Positions 44,158 through 52,242 of a DNA stretch of 64,000 nucleotides are shown in pieces. The stretch is from Kocuria soli (GTDB taxonomy: Bacteria > Actinomycetota > Actinomycetes > Actinomycetales > Micrococcaceae): contig NZ_RKMF01000001.1 in the NCBI RefSeq assembly GCF_003797835.1, forward strand, positions 248,001 through 312,000, in the 5' to 3' direction. A program made the translations under genes and the position numbers. The notes under the pieces are model-generated. The model made no database searches. It saw only the letters and a program-made list of their open reading frames with translations, and was not told where the DNA came from. Every line of letters begins with the position of its first letter. The stretch's first letter is position 1.

Positions 44158-44706
44158 ATGAAGATCGGCATCATCATCGGATCTACCCGTGAAGGCCGCA
44201 ACGGCGAAGCCGTCGGCAAGTGGGTCGAGGAGCACGCTCGCGCCAAGGGCGCCGCGGACTAGGAACTGATCGACCTCAAGAGCTTCGACCTGCCGTTGTT
44301 CACCTCCCAGACGCTGCCGATGATGGCCAACAAGCAGTACGACTCGGAGGCCGTCACCGCATGGTCCCAGGCCATCGACGCCTGCGACGGCTACGTCTTC
44401 ATCACCCCCGAGTACAACCACGGCGTCCCGGCCGCGCTCAAGAACGCGGTGGACTCCCTGGGCAGCGAGTGGTCCAACAAGTCCAGCGCGCTGGTCGGCT
44501 ACGGCGCCGTGGGTGGCGTGCGCGCCGTCGAGCAGTGGCGTCAGATCCTGCCGAACTTCTCCCAGCACGTCGTGCGCGGCGCCGTGGACCTGAGCCCGTT
44601 CACCGACTTCGCCGAGGACGGCGTCAAGAGCAGCGACGTCAAGGTCCAGGGCCTCAACGGCATGCTCGACGAACTACAGGCGGCCATCCGTCGTCAAGGC
44701 GCCTGA
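44158..44706 (+). pseudogene. NADPH-dependent FMN reductase-like gene with an in-frame amber codon
   Basis: From ATG 44158 (AGGAG upstream) the frame encodes MKIGIIIGSTREGRNGEAVG, the FMN phosphate loop of the flavodoxin-like reductase family, and is stopped by TAG at 44260-44262. The same frame continues with ELIDLKSFDLPLF and TPEYNHGVPAALKNAVDSLG, a normal family C-terminus, to 44706. Restoring the TAG to a tyrosine codon (TAC or TAT) would give a 182-aa protein. No in-frame ATG with a good ribosome-binding site restarts just after the stop. It is a recent nonsense mutation, a base-call error or readthrough. Confidence 0.82.
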
Positions 44707-44828
44707 CCCCTCGGCCCCAGGCCATCACCCACGGCATCGCCCTCGGCACCGCCCACCGCTGCAGCCCTCGGGTTACGCGGTGGGCGATGCACACTCCGCC
44801 GTCGCGCGGTCCCGCTTAGTCTTTCGGC

Positions 44829-46904
44829 ATGACCCACCATGACGTGAACCACGACGCGACCAACGACGACGGCGCCCTGACGGTGCTCACGCCCTCGACC
44901 TTCGACACCGCAACCCGGCCGCAGGAGGACCTGTTCCGCCACGTCCACGGGCCCTGGTTGGACTCGACCGAGATTCCGGACGACAAGCCGCTGACCGGTT
45001 CGTTCATGGTTCTGCGCGACCGCGCGGAGGAAGCCGTCCGGGAGATCATCACCGGCGTGGAAGCGGGCGAGCCGGGGTCGGTCGAGTCCAAGGTCGCCGA
45101 TCTGTACGCGTCCTTCATGGATCAGGAGCACGTGGAGTCGTTGGGCGCCGAGCCCTTGGCCCCGGACTTCCGGGCCGTGGACGCCGTCCAGGACGTGACC
45201 GGGTTGCAGCAGCTGTTCGGCACCCTCCTAGCCCGCGGGCTGGGCTCCGTCCTGGGTGTGGACACGGACGCGGATCCGGGCGATCCCACCCGCAATCTGG
45301 TCTTCGTGGGCCAGGCGGGCCTGGGGCTTCCGGACGAGGAGTACTACCGGGAGGAATCCCACGCCGAGATCCGCGAGCAGTACCGCGGGCACGTCGAGCG
45401 CATGTTCACCCACGCCGGCTTCAAGGATGCAGCCGAGCAGGCGCAACGCGTGTTCGACCTGGAGACCGCCATCGCCTCCCATCACTGGGACAAGGTCGAG
45501 GTCCGCGATCTGACCAAGATGTACAACCCCTTCACATGGGCCGAGTTGAAGGAATCCGGTGAGGTCTTCGACTGGAACGCCGTCGTCGTCGACGGTCTGG
45601 GGCTTCCTGCCACCGCGGTGGAGACGGTGGTCAATGCGCAGCCGTCGTTCTTCACGGGACTCGAGGACCTGCTGACGGCCGAGCGTCTGGAGGAATGGAA
45701 GTCCTGGGCGCGGTGGCGCGTGATCACGGGACGTGCGGCGTACCTGTCCAACCCGTTCGTGCAGGAGGACTTCGCCTTCTACGGGACCGTGCTCTCCGGG
45801 ACTCCCGAGCTCAAGGAGCGGTGGAAGCGCGGCGTGGGGCTGGTCAACGGCGTGCTGGGTGAGGCCGTGGGCAAGCTGTACGTGGAGCGGCATTTCTCGC
45901 CGACCGCCAAGGCCCGGATGGACGATCTGGTGGCCAACCTGCTGGCGGCGTACAAGTCGTCGATCGAGACGCTGGACTGGATGACCGACGAGACCCGCGC
46001 GGAAGCGCTCAAGAAGCTCGCGGCCTTCACCCCCAAGATCGGGTTCCCGGACAAGTGGAAGGACTACTCCTCCCTGGAGATCCGCGCGGAGGACCTGGTG
46101 GGCAACATCGTGCGGACCTCCGAGTTCGAGCTGGCCGAGCTGATCCGCAAGGCGGGCAAGCCCGTGGAGAAGCACGAGTGGCTCATGACCCCGCAGACGG
46201 TCAACGCCTACTACCACCCGCTGCGCAACGAAATCGTGTTCCCCGCGGCCATCCTTCAGCCGCCGTTCTTCGACGAATCCGCGGAGGATGCCGTGAACTA
46301 CGGCGGCATCGGCGCGGTGATCGGTCACGAGATCGGGCACGGGTTCGACGACAAGGGTTCGACCTGCGACGGCGACGGTCGCCTGCGCAACTGGTGGACC
46401 GACGCCGACCGCGCGGCCTTCGAGGAGCGCACCGGCAAGTTGGTGGAGCAGTACGACGGCCTGGTGCCCGAGCAGCTGTCCGGCTCCTCCGATGCCCCGT
46501 CTGTCAACGGACGCATGACCCTGGGCGAGAACATCGGCGACCTGGGCGGACTGTCGATCACGTACAAGGCCTGGGAGCACTCGCGCGGTGTGGCCGACCC
46601 GGCACCGGCTTCCGATGCGGTGGCCGACGCCGCTCCTGCCGCCGCGGATCCCGCGGCGTTCTCCGCCACCGACGACGACGGGCTGACCCCCGCGCAGAAA
46701 CTCTTCTTGTCCTGGGCGTTCGTGTGGCAGCAGAAGGCCCGCGACGAGGCCGTGGCCCAGCGCCTGGCCGTGGACGTGCACTCCCCCAACGAGTTCCGCG
46801 CCAACCAGACCGCCCGGAACATCGACGCGTTCCACGAGGCGTTCGGCGTGACGGAATCGGACCCGATGTGGCTGGCCCCGGAGGATCGCGTGCGGATCTG
46901 GTGA
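44829..46904 (+). CDS. M13-family (neprilysin-like) zinc metallopeptidase
   Basis: A 691-aa oligopeptidase of the M13 family. The zinc site is HEIGHGFD with His500, Glu501 and His504, followed by GENIGDLGG supplying the third ligand; the NAYYHP substrate-binding and VNYGGIGAVIG motifs precede it. There is no signal peptide, as in many actinobacterial members, so it is probably cytoplasmic. An Ala/Asp-rich insert near residues 590-620 is unusual. Homologues are annotated PepO. It stands alone. Confidence 0.92.
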   Translation: MTHHDVNHDATNDDGALTVLTPSTFDTATRPQEDLFRHVHGPWLDSTEIPDDKPLTGSFMVLRDRAEEAVREIITGVEAGEPGSVESKVADLYASFMDQEHVESLGAEPLAPDFRAVDAVQDVTGLQQLFGTLLARGLGSVLGVDTDADPGDPTRNLVFVGQAGLGLPDEEYYREESHAEIREQYRGHVERMFTHAGFKDAAEQAQRVFDLETAIASHHWDKVEVRDLTKMYNPFTWAELKESGEVFDWNAVVVDGLGLPATAVETVVNAQPSFFTGLEDLLTAERLEEWKSWARWRVITGRAAYLSNPFVQEDFAFYGTVLSGTPELKERWKRGVGLVNGVLGEAVGKLYVERHFSPTAKARMDDLVANLLAAYKSSIETLDWMTDETRAEALKKLAAFTPKIGFPDKWKDYSSLEIRAEDLVGNIVRTSEFELAELIRKAGKPVEKHEWLMTPQTVNAYYHPLRNEIVFPAAILQPPFFDESAEDAVNYGGIGAVIGHEIGHGFDDKGSTCDGDGRLRNWWTDADRAAFEERTGKLVEQYDGLVPEQLSGSSDAPSVNGRMTLGENIGDLGGLSITYKAWEHSRGVADPAPASDAVADAAPAAADPAAFSATDDDGLTPAQKLFLSWAFVWQQKARDEAVAQRLAVDVHSPNEFRANQTARNIDAFHEAFGVTESDPMWLAPEDRVRIW

Positions 46905-46967
46905 GGCGGGGCTGAGAAGGGCTTAGACTCTCCTGCACCCCAACCGGTAACCGTCCAAGGAGTCTCC

Positions 46968-47372
46968 GTGTCCAACCAGTTCCTGACCGTGTACCTGAAC
47001 TTCCGTGGCGAGGCAGCGGAGGCCCTGAACTTCTACGCCTCGGTCCTGGGCGGGGAACCGCAGATCATGCGCCACGGCGAGATGGGCGCCGAAGGCCCCG
47101 ACGCGGATCTGGTCATGCACGGTCAGTTGGACGCCCCCAACGGCATGCGCATCATGGCCTCGGACATCCCCTCCTTCATGGAGGCCCCCACGGGCGGCGC
47201 AGGCGGGGTCTCCCTGTGCCTGCACGGCGACGACGACGCCCTCCGCGGCTACTTCACCGCCCTGTCCGAAGGCGGCACGGTCGGTATGCCGCTCGAGAAG
47301 CAGATGTGGGGCGCCGAGTACGGCGACCTGGTGGACAAGTTCGGTATCCGCTGGAGCGTGAACATCGGCTGA
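46968..47372 (+). CDS. VOC/PhnB-like protein
   Basis: A 134-aa protein of the glyoxalase/vicinal-oxygen-chelate fold, PhnB/DUF1428-like subgroup: FLTVYLNFRGEAAEALNFYA at the start, PEGPDADLVMHGQL-like central strand and a C-terminal MWGAEYGDLVDKFGIRWSVN strand, which is the signature of the group. Function of the group is mostly unknown. GTG 46968 follows AAGGAG. Confidence 0.8.
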   Translation: MSNQFLTVYLNFRGEAAEALNFYASVLGGEPQIMRHGEMGAEGPDADLVMHGQLDAPNGMRIMASDIPSFMEAPTGGAGGVSLCLHGDDDALRGYFTALSEGGTVGMPLEKQMWGAEYGDLVDKFGIRWSVNIG

Positions 47373-47381
47373 GGACCGACC

Positions 47382-47415
47382 GCTCAGGTCCAGGACGCGC
47401 TCAGGTCCAGGACGC
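47382..47415 (+). repeat. Exact tandem duplication of 17 bases
   Basis: GCTCAGGTCCAGGACGC occurs twice head to tail (47382-47398 and 47399-47415) just after the VOC gene stop and before the DUF202 gene, which suggests a recent slippage duplication. Confidence 0.9.
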
Positions 47416-47437
47416 CAGGCCCGTTAGCATCGGAGGC

Positions 47438-47845
47438 ATGGCCGACCAGGAGCCGCACTCCCCCACCACCCCGCCGACAACCGGACGCACCGGGCTCTCC
47501 GCGCGCTTGCTGGGCGGCGGCATCGAACCCGACCCGCGATTCACCCTGGCCAACGAGCGCACGTTCCTGGCGTGGATCCGTACGGCCCTGGCCTTCCTGG
47601 CCGGCGGCGTGGCGTTGGAGGCCTTTGCCGGGGACGTCTTCCCCACGGTGGTGCGCACCGGCCTGGCGATCACCCTGCTGCTGGTCGGCATGGTGATCGC
47701 CGCCGGAGCCACCACCCGATGGATTCGCGTGGAACGCGCGATGCGCCATTCCCTGCCGTTGCCGTTGCCCTGGATCGCCCCGGTTCTGGCCACGGGCGCG
47801 GCGATTGCCACGGGCATCATGCTCGGGGTGTTGATCTTCCGATGA
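47438..47845 (+). CDS. DUF202 membrane protein
   Basis: A 135-aa protein with a ~30-residue soluble N-terminus, the DUF202 signature LANERTFLAWIRTALAFLAGGVAL near residues 36-60, and three hydrophobic helices. Members (YidH-like) are small membrane proteins of unknown function. ATG 47438 follows CGGAGG. It overlaps the next gene, also DUF202-like, by four bases, as is common for YidH-YidG-type pairs. Confidence 0.8.
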   Translation: MADQEPHSPTTPPTTGRTGLSARLLGGGIEPDPRFTLANERTFLAWIRTALAFLAGGVALEAFAGDVFPTVVRTGLAITLLLVGMVIAAGATTRWIRVERAMRHSLPLPLPWIAPVLATGAAIATGIMLGVLIFR

Positions 47846-48168
47846 ACGCGCGGCACTCCGCGGTGGTGGATCCCGGCCTCCAACCAGAGCGCACCACGTT
47901 GGCCTGGTCCCGGACGCTCATGGCCTTCGTGACCGTGGCGGCGCTGTTCCTGCGCTGGGGTGGCGAGCACGGCGCCGTCGTCGTGCTGCTCTTCGGTGGC
48001 GCCATCGCCGTGGCGCTGGCCATCGGCGCCACCCAACGACGGCGCTACACGCACCGCGCGCAGGCCATGGGTCAGCCCACGGGACAACCCAAGGTGGGCC
48101 CCGCCGTGGCCCTGTCGGCCGCGGTGGTCCTGCTGGGCGCGGCCGGCCTGGCGGTCATCCTGATCTGA
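47842..48168 (+). CDS. Second DUF202-like membrane protein
   Basis: A 108-aa protein with the DUF202 motif QPERTTLAWSRTLMAFV near residues 14-30 and three short hydrophobic helices. The start ATGA overlaps the stop of the preceding DUF202 gene, so they are coupled and probably act as a heteromer (inference). Function is unknown. Confidence 0.78.
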   Translation: MNARHSAVVDPGLQPERTTLAWSRTLMAFVTVAALFLRWGGEHGAVVVLLFGGAIAVALAIGATQRRRYTHRAQAMGQPTGQPKVGPAVALSAAVVLLGAAGLAVILI

Positions 48169-48208
48169 GCGGTCAGCTCGCCCGGAGAGGGCGGAGGAAC
48201 GACGGCGC

Positions 48209-49699
48209 TCAGGCCACTTCGTCCTCACGGTTGCGGGAGAGATCCGCTTGGGCAGGCTCCACTCGCTTGGAGCCGGTCACCAGTTTGTGGCCCCACCAGA
48301 ACGCCAGGAACAGGGGCAGTCCCAGGTAGGAGGACAGCAGCGACACGGGGGTGATCGTCCCGTTGATGAACGCCTCGTAGCTCTGGCCCACGATCACCAG
48401 GAGGCACATGGCCAGGGCGATGAGCGGTCCGGCGGGGAAGAACTTCGCCCGGAACGGCAGTTCGCTCACGGAGCGCCCCTGGGCCTTGAAGGCCTTGCGG
48501 AAGTTGTAGTGCGTCCAGGCGATTCCGGCCCAGACGATGAACCCGGCAAGCGCGGACGCGTTGATCAACCACGTGTAGACCGCGCCGTTGCCGAACCACG
48601 TGGTACCGAAGGCCAACAGCCCGAAGGCTGCGGTGGCCCACAGCGCATTCATGGGCACCCCACGGCGGTTGAGTTTGCGCAGGAACCGTGGCGCCTTGCC
48701 CTCCATGGCCAGCGACCAGAGCATGCGCGTGGAGGCGTACAGACCGGAGTTGCCCGCCGAGAGGATGGCCGTCAGGATCACGGCGTTCATGACCGAGGCC
48801 GCGAAGGCGACACCCGCGTTCTGCAGCACCAGGGTGAACGGGGACATGGCCACGTCAGCTTCACCGGAGGCCAGCAGGTTGGGGTGCGTGTAGGGCAGCA
48901 AGAATCCGATCACGGAGATCGCGCCGACGTAGAACAGCAGGATGCGGAAGAAAACGGTGCGGATGGCCTTGGGGACGGTGGTCTCCGGGTCCTGGGCCTC
49001 ACCCGCGGCAACACCCACCAGTTCGGTCCCCTGGAAGGAGAACCCGGCCACCATGAAAATCGCCAGGATGGTGATGGGGCCGCCCACGAACGGGGCTTCC
49101 TCCGTGGTCCAGTTGCCGAAGCCCGGGCTTTCCCCGCCCAGGATCCCGGCAATCATCAGCACGCCCAGCACCAGGAAGACGATCACGGCGGTGACCTTGA
49201 TGGCCGAGAGCCAGAACTCACCTTCGCCGTACGTGCGGGTGGACAGCGCGTTGAGTCCGAAGACGATGGCCAGGAACAGGGCCGACCAGATCCAGGCCGG
49301 GGTATCCGGGAACCAGAACTGCATGATGATCGCCGCCGCCACGAGTTCCGCGGCCACGGTGATCGCCCAGTTGAACCAGTAGTTCCACCCGATCGCGAAT
49401 CCGAACGACGGCGACACGTACCGTCCCGCGTGATCGCCGAAGGAACCCGAGGTCGGTCGCCACGCGGACATCTCGCCCAGGGACTGCATGAGCAGGTAGA
49501 CCATGAGCCCGATCAGGACGTAGGCCACCAGCGCACCACCCGGGCCGGCCGTGGCGATCGAGTTGCCCGAGGCCACGAACAGGCCCGTCCCGATGGCACC
49601 GCCCATGGCGATCATGGTCATGTGACGGGTGTGCAGGCTGCGTCGCAGGCCTTCGCCTTCGGCCTTGCTGCTCACCTGTGCTGCTCGCTCAGTGGACAC
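48209..49699 (-). CDS. Amino acid permease, LysP/AroP-like (APC superfamily)
   Basis: A 496-aa transporter with twelve helices. MIAMGGAIGTGLFVASG in helix 1, GEMSAWRPTSGSFGDHAGRYVSP and the FSFQGTELVGVAAGEAQDPE loop match lysine/basic or general amino-acid permeases of the AAT family. It is probably a proton symporter. GTG 49699 (after GAGAGG) is preferred over a further 14 upstream codons. It is monocistronic and divergent from the 50-kb peptide-type locus. Confidence 0.88.
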   Translation of the reverse strand: MSTERAAQVSSKAEGEGLRRSLHTRHMTMIAMGGAIGTGLFVASGNSIATAGPGGALVAYVLIGLMVYLLMQSLGEMSAWRPTSGSFGDHAGRYVSPSFGFAIGWNYWFNWAITVAAELVAAAIIMQFWFPDTPAWIWSALFLAIVFGLNALSTRTYGEGEFWLSAIKVTAVIVFLVLGVLMIAGILGGESPGFGNWTTEEAPFVGGPITILAIFMVAGFSFQGTELVGVAAGEAQDPETTVPKAIRTVFFRILLFYVGAISVIGFLLPYTHPNLLASGEADVAMSPFTLVLQNAGVAFAASVMNAVILTAILSAGNSGLYASTRMLWSLAMEGKAPRFLRKLNRRGVPMNALWATAAFGLLAFGTTWFGNGAVYTWLINASALAGFIVWAGIAWTHYNFRKAFKAQGRSVSELPFRAKFFPAGPLIALAMCLLVIVGQSYEAFINGTITPVSLLSSYLGLPLFLAFWWGHKLVTGSKRVEPAQADLSRNREDEVA

Positions 49700-50020
49700 G
49701 GGTGTGCCTCTCGCTCGGTGGTGCTGGATCCTGGCAACCACCGCTGTGAGACGAGTCGAGACACGGAGGTGGCGTCATCCCGGGAGCGTACCGGACCGAT
49801 CCGCCCAAGCGGGCCACATCACGACGACGTCGGGACGTGGCCGCGGTGCCGAGTGCCGCGCCCTCGGTGTCGTTGTGGCGTGGACCCTCCCCGTCTTTCG
49901 TCGACTCCCGCCCCGCTGATTCGTGGCCGATGGTCCATACCGTGAGGTGAACCCTCGTTCCTAGCGTGGAGATCGTCAGCGGGGGCAGCCCAGCCACCGC
50001 AACGATCAGAGGAGAACATC
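49700..50020. other. 321-base divergent intergenic region
   Basis: This contains the upstream regions of the LysP-like gene (-) and of the first small gene of the 50-kb locus (+). I see the AGAGGAG ribosome-binding site before 50021 but no clear promoter pair, palindrome or structured RNA. Confidence 0.5.
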
Positions 50021-50368
50021 ATGACCGCGACACTCACCGCACCCAAGTCGGTCGACGAACAGCGCTCGAGCTCCACACCTCGTGACGCCGCCGGTGCCCT
50101 CCGGACACCAACGATGATCGAACGCACCCTCGCCATGTTGCTGTGGCTCAACGCTGCCCCTGCGAACGCGCAAGCCAACCTGCAGGAGCGGCGTCGCAAC
50201 GGCGCTGGCCCCGTGGTGGTGATCTTCGTGGTCGCCATCGCCGTGCTCCTGGTGTTGGCCGCAGCGGTGTCAGCTGCTGTCGTCATCTACTGCGCCAACA
50301 AGGGCATGAACTTCGAGTGGTACGTCAAGACCAGCTGGTTCGAAGTCAAGGTCGCCTGCAGCAAGTGA
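50021..50368 (+). CDS. Small membrane protein with Cys-flanked aromatic C-terminal tail
   Basis: A 115-aa protein I do not recognise. Residues 1-62 are polar, ending in a basic patch (QERRRN). Residues 63-89 form one strongly hydrophobic helix. The last 26 residues are short, lysine- and aromatic-rich (Trp100, Trp106, Phe98, Phe107) and bounded by Cys91 and Cys113. The tail looks like a small folded or disulfide-closed peptide outside the membrane. It opens a five-gene run with an M50-like protease and an ABC transporter, so it could be a peptide precursor or a membrane partner. AGAGGAG precedes the ATG. Confidence 0.7.
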   Translation: MTATLTAPKSVDEQRSSSTPRDAAGALRTPTMIERTLAMLLWLNAAPANAQANLQERRRNGAGPVVVIFVVAIAVLLVLAAAVSAAVVIYCANKGMNFEWYVKTSWFEVKVACSK

Positions 50369-50434
50369 CCCAGCCATGGGTTGCACCTGGACACCTATTT
50401 GTGCGCCGCGCAGGCGCCAAGAACGGGAGATGAC

Positions 50435-50755
50435 ATGACTGCCTGGAACCTCGAACACTCACAAAACCCCTCTCGCCGGGGGCTGAACCGAACCGTACTG
50501 CTCACCGCACTCGGCGCCGTCGCGGGACTCCTCGTCGGCGTGGTCCTGACCGTGGGCGTCGTGATCTGGGGAATGTCACAGGTCGTCGAACAGGGTGGAA
50601 CGGTGTCCTTGCAGCCCATCATCGAGTTGCAGCAAGCAGCCAACGGCGATGTCACCGCCCATTCCGGAAACGGGGTCTTGACCCTGGCCATGATCGGTCT
50701 CCTCGTCGGAGCCGTTGCGGGGGCCCTGACCGGTCACTTCACCCGGAAGAGCTGA
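50435..50755 (+). CDS. Small membrane protein with two hydrophobic helices
   Basis: A 106-aa protein with two Gly/Val-rich hydrophobic helices (about 23-45 and 80-100) and a ~30-residue loop outside (EQGGTVSLQPIIELQQAAN). It has no known motif. ATG 50435 follows GGGAGA; an in-frame upstream extension from 50381 lacks a ribosome-binding site. Position between the small Cys-tailed gene and the protease suggests a partner or immunity-type role, which is inference only. Confidence 0.65.
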   Translation: MTAWNLEHSQNPSRRGLNRTVLLTALGAVAGLLVGVVLTVGVVIWGMSQVVEQGGTVSLQPIIELQQAANGDVTAHSGNGVLTLAMIGLLVGAVAGALTGHFTRKS

Positions 50756-50761
50756 AGTGCA

Positions 50762-51406
50762 ATGACACGCACCGCTGAGTCCGCGCCGTCCTCTGGGCAG
50801 CCAAATCTCCCGCTCCGGCTTGAGCGCGGCATGGGAGAAGGCCCGTTCCGGCTTCGGCGCGGACTCAGCGGCGTGTTCCTCGCCGTTGTTCCACCTGCTC
50901 TGCGACTCACCACCGCATTCGCGGTTCCCTTCGTGTCCGCGGCCTGGTTACTGGCCCCGTTCCTGGGTGCAACGCCCGCCGTACTGTGCGCAGTGTCTGT
51001 TCTGATCTGCCCGGCGGCGTTCGTGGCCCACGAACTTGCCCACGCGGCCGTTTACACCATCCTGGCTCCGGCTGACGCACCCGAGGCGAAGGGGCACAGC
51101 ACTGTCTGGACCGCCCATGTCGAACGCGGAGCCCTCCCCGCAGCACAGGATGTGCTGGTCACTCTCGCAGGCCCTCTCGTCGGTCTTGCCGTGGCTGTGC
51201 TCCCTCAGCTGAGCGCATGGGTCGTGGGAGCTTCACTGGAAATCCATGTGGCCCTTGTGCCTTCTTCCACCTTCGCTCTCCAACACCTCGGCTCGATCTT
51301 GCCTGGAACCGACGATTTCACGGCTCTGATCGAGGCCTTGCGAGAGAGCAGGACCGTGGCCTCTCCCAGCAAGGAGCAGGCCCCCGGAACTGAATCGACC
51401 CGATGA
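50762..51406 (+). CDS. M50-like integral membrane metalloprotease
   Basis: A 214-aa membrane protein with three or four helices. HELAHA (His90, Glu91, His94) lies at the end of a hydrophobic helix, AGPLVG is near 136-141, and LPGTDD near 180-185 could supply the third zinc ligand. That order matches site-2-type (M50) proteases in reduced form. Such enzymes cut membrane-spanning substrates, including peptide precursors or anti-sigma factors. It starts six bases after the previous gene and overlaps or abuts the ABC ATPase gene, so it is likely part of the same export/processing unit. Confidence 0.7.
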   Translation: MTRTAESAPSSGQPNLPLRLERGMGEGPFRLRRGLSGVFLAVVPPALRLTTAFAVPFVSAAWLLAPFLGATPAVLCAVSVLICPAAFVAHELAHAAVYTILAPADAPEAKGHSTVWTAHVERGALPAAQDVLVTLAGPLVGLAVAVLPQLSAWVVGASLEIHVALVPSSTFALQHLGSILPGTDDFTALIEALRESRTVASPSKEQAPGTESTR

Positions 51407-51423
51407 ATCGAAAGGACTCCACT

Positions 51424-52242
51424 GTGTCCACCGAGAATCAGACCCAGGCAACACCCGAGCCGCCTGCTGGAGACGGTTTGACGGTGACCCGTCTGACCAG
51501 CGGTTACCGGCGCGGTTCGGATGTCGTGAAGGACGTTTCGATGCGTGCGACGGCGGGGCGAATAACAGCCCTGGTGGGTCCCAACGGGTCCGGCAAGTCC
51601 ACGTTGTTGCACACCGTTCTGGGGCTGATCCGGCCCCGCGACGGGGAAGTCCTGCTCGACGGCACACCCATGGTTGACCAGATGAGTTCCAGGGTGGGGT
51701 TCTGTGCGGATGACCTCCCCGTCCCCGAGTTGCTCACGGGACTCGAGTACGTCGAGACCATGGCTCTGCTCCGCTCCGTCGCCGTCGACCGGGCCGAAAT
51801 CCTCGAGTACTTCGCGGCTCTGCGCATGGCCGATGCCGCCGGTGATCTCGTGGGCTCCTACAGCCACGGCATGAAGCGAAAGGTGCAATTGGTGGCCAAC
51901 GTATTGCACCGGCCGTCCTTGTTGATCCTGGACGAACCCTTCCGGGGCCTCGATCCGGAAACGGCCGCGCTCCTGCGCAGAGTGCTCACAGAGACCGCGG
52001 CGAACGGCCGGGCCATCCTGGTGTCCACCCATGACTTGGGTGCCGTGGAGTCCTTTTGCCACGACGTCGTCGTGCTTTCGCGAGGGCAGGTCGTCCTGGA
52101 CGATCGGGTCGAGACACTCCGAGCAGCCGCCCAAGGCAGCGACACCTTCCTCGAGGACGCATTCTTGGACGTCACCGGCCTACGCGACAACGTCGAAGAG
52201 TCCGCGCAGCGGGCGGCCACATTGATCGGAGGACGGTCATGA
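51424..52242 (+). CDS. ABC transporter ATP-binding protein
   Basis: A 272-aa nucleotide-binding subunit. Walker A GPNGSGKST is near residues 52-60, the signature loop is degenerate (YSHGMKRK instead of LSGGQ), Walker B is LLILDEP and the switch histidine is in VSTHDLG. This pattern is typical of ABC-2-type exporter and peptide-resistance ATPases. GTG 51424 has GAAAGGA upstream; ATG 51403, overlapping the protease stop, is in frame and would add seven residues. It overlaps the permease gene by four bases. Confidence 0.88.
   Translation: MSTENQTQATPEPPAGDGLTVTRLTSGYRRGSDVVKDVSMRATAGRITALVGPNGSGKSTLLHTVLGLIRPRDGEVLLDGTPMVDQMSSRVGFCADDLPVPELLTGLEYVETMALLRSVAVDRAEILEYFAALRMADAAGDLVGSYSHGMKRKVQLVANVLHRPSLLILDEPFRGLDPETAALLRRVLTETAANGRAILVSTHDLGAVESFCHDVVVLSRGQVVLDDRVETLRAAAQGSDTFLEDAFLDVTGLRDNVEESAQRAATLIGGRS

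Noticed and set aside
45228-46835. 535-codon minus-strand frame opposite the M13 peptidase gene
   Set aside because: Antisense shadow; the plus-strand frame has the zinc site and family length.
50021-50368. Assignment of the small Cys-tailed protein to a named bacteriocin class
   Set aside because: No lantibiotic, lasso, sactipeptide, circular or class II signature and no modification enzyme is nearby, so only a general peptide-type hypothesis is kept.
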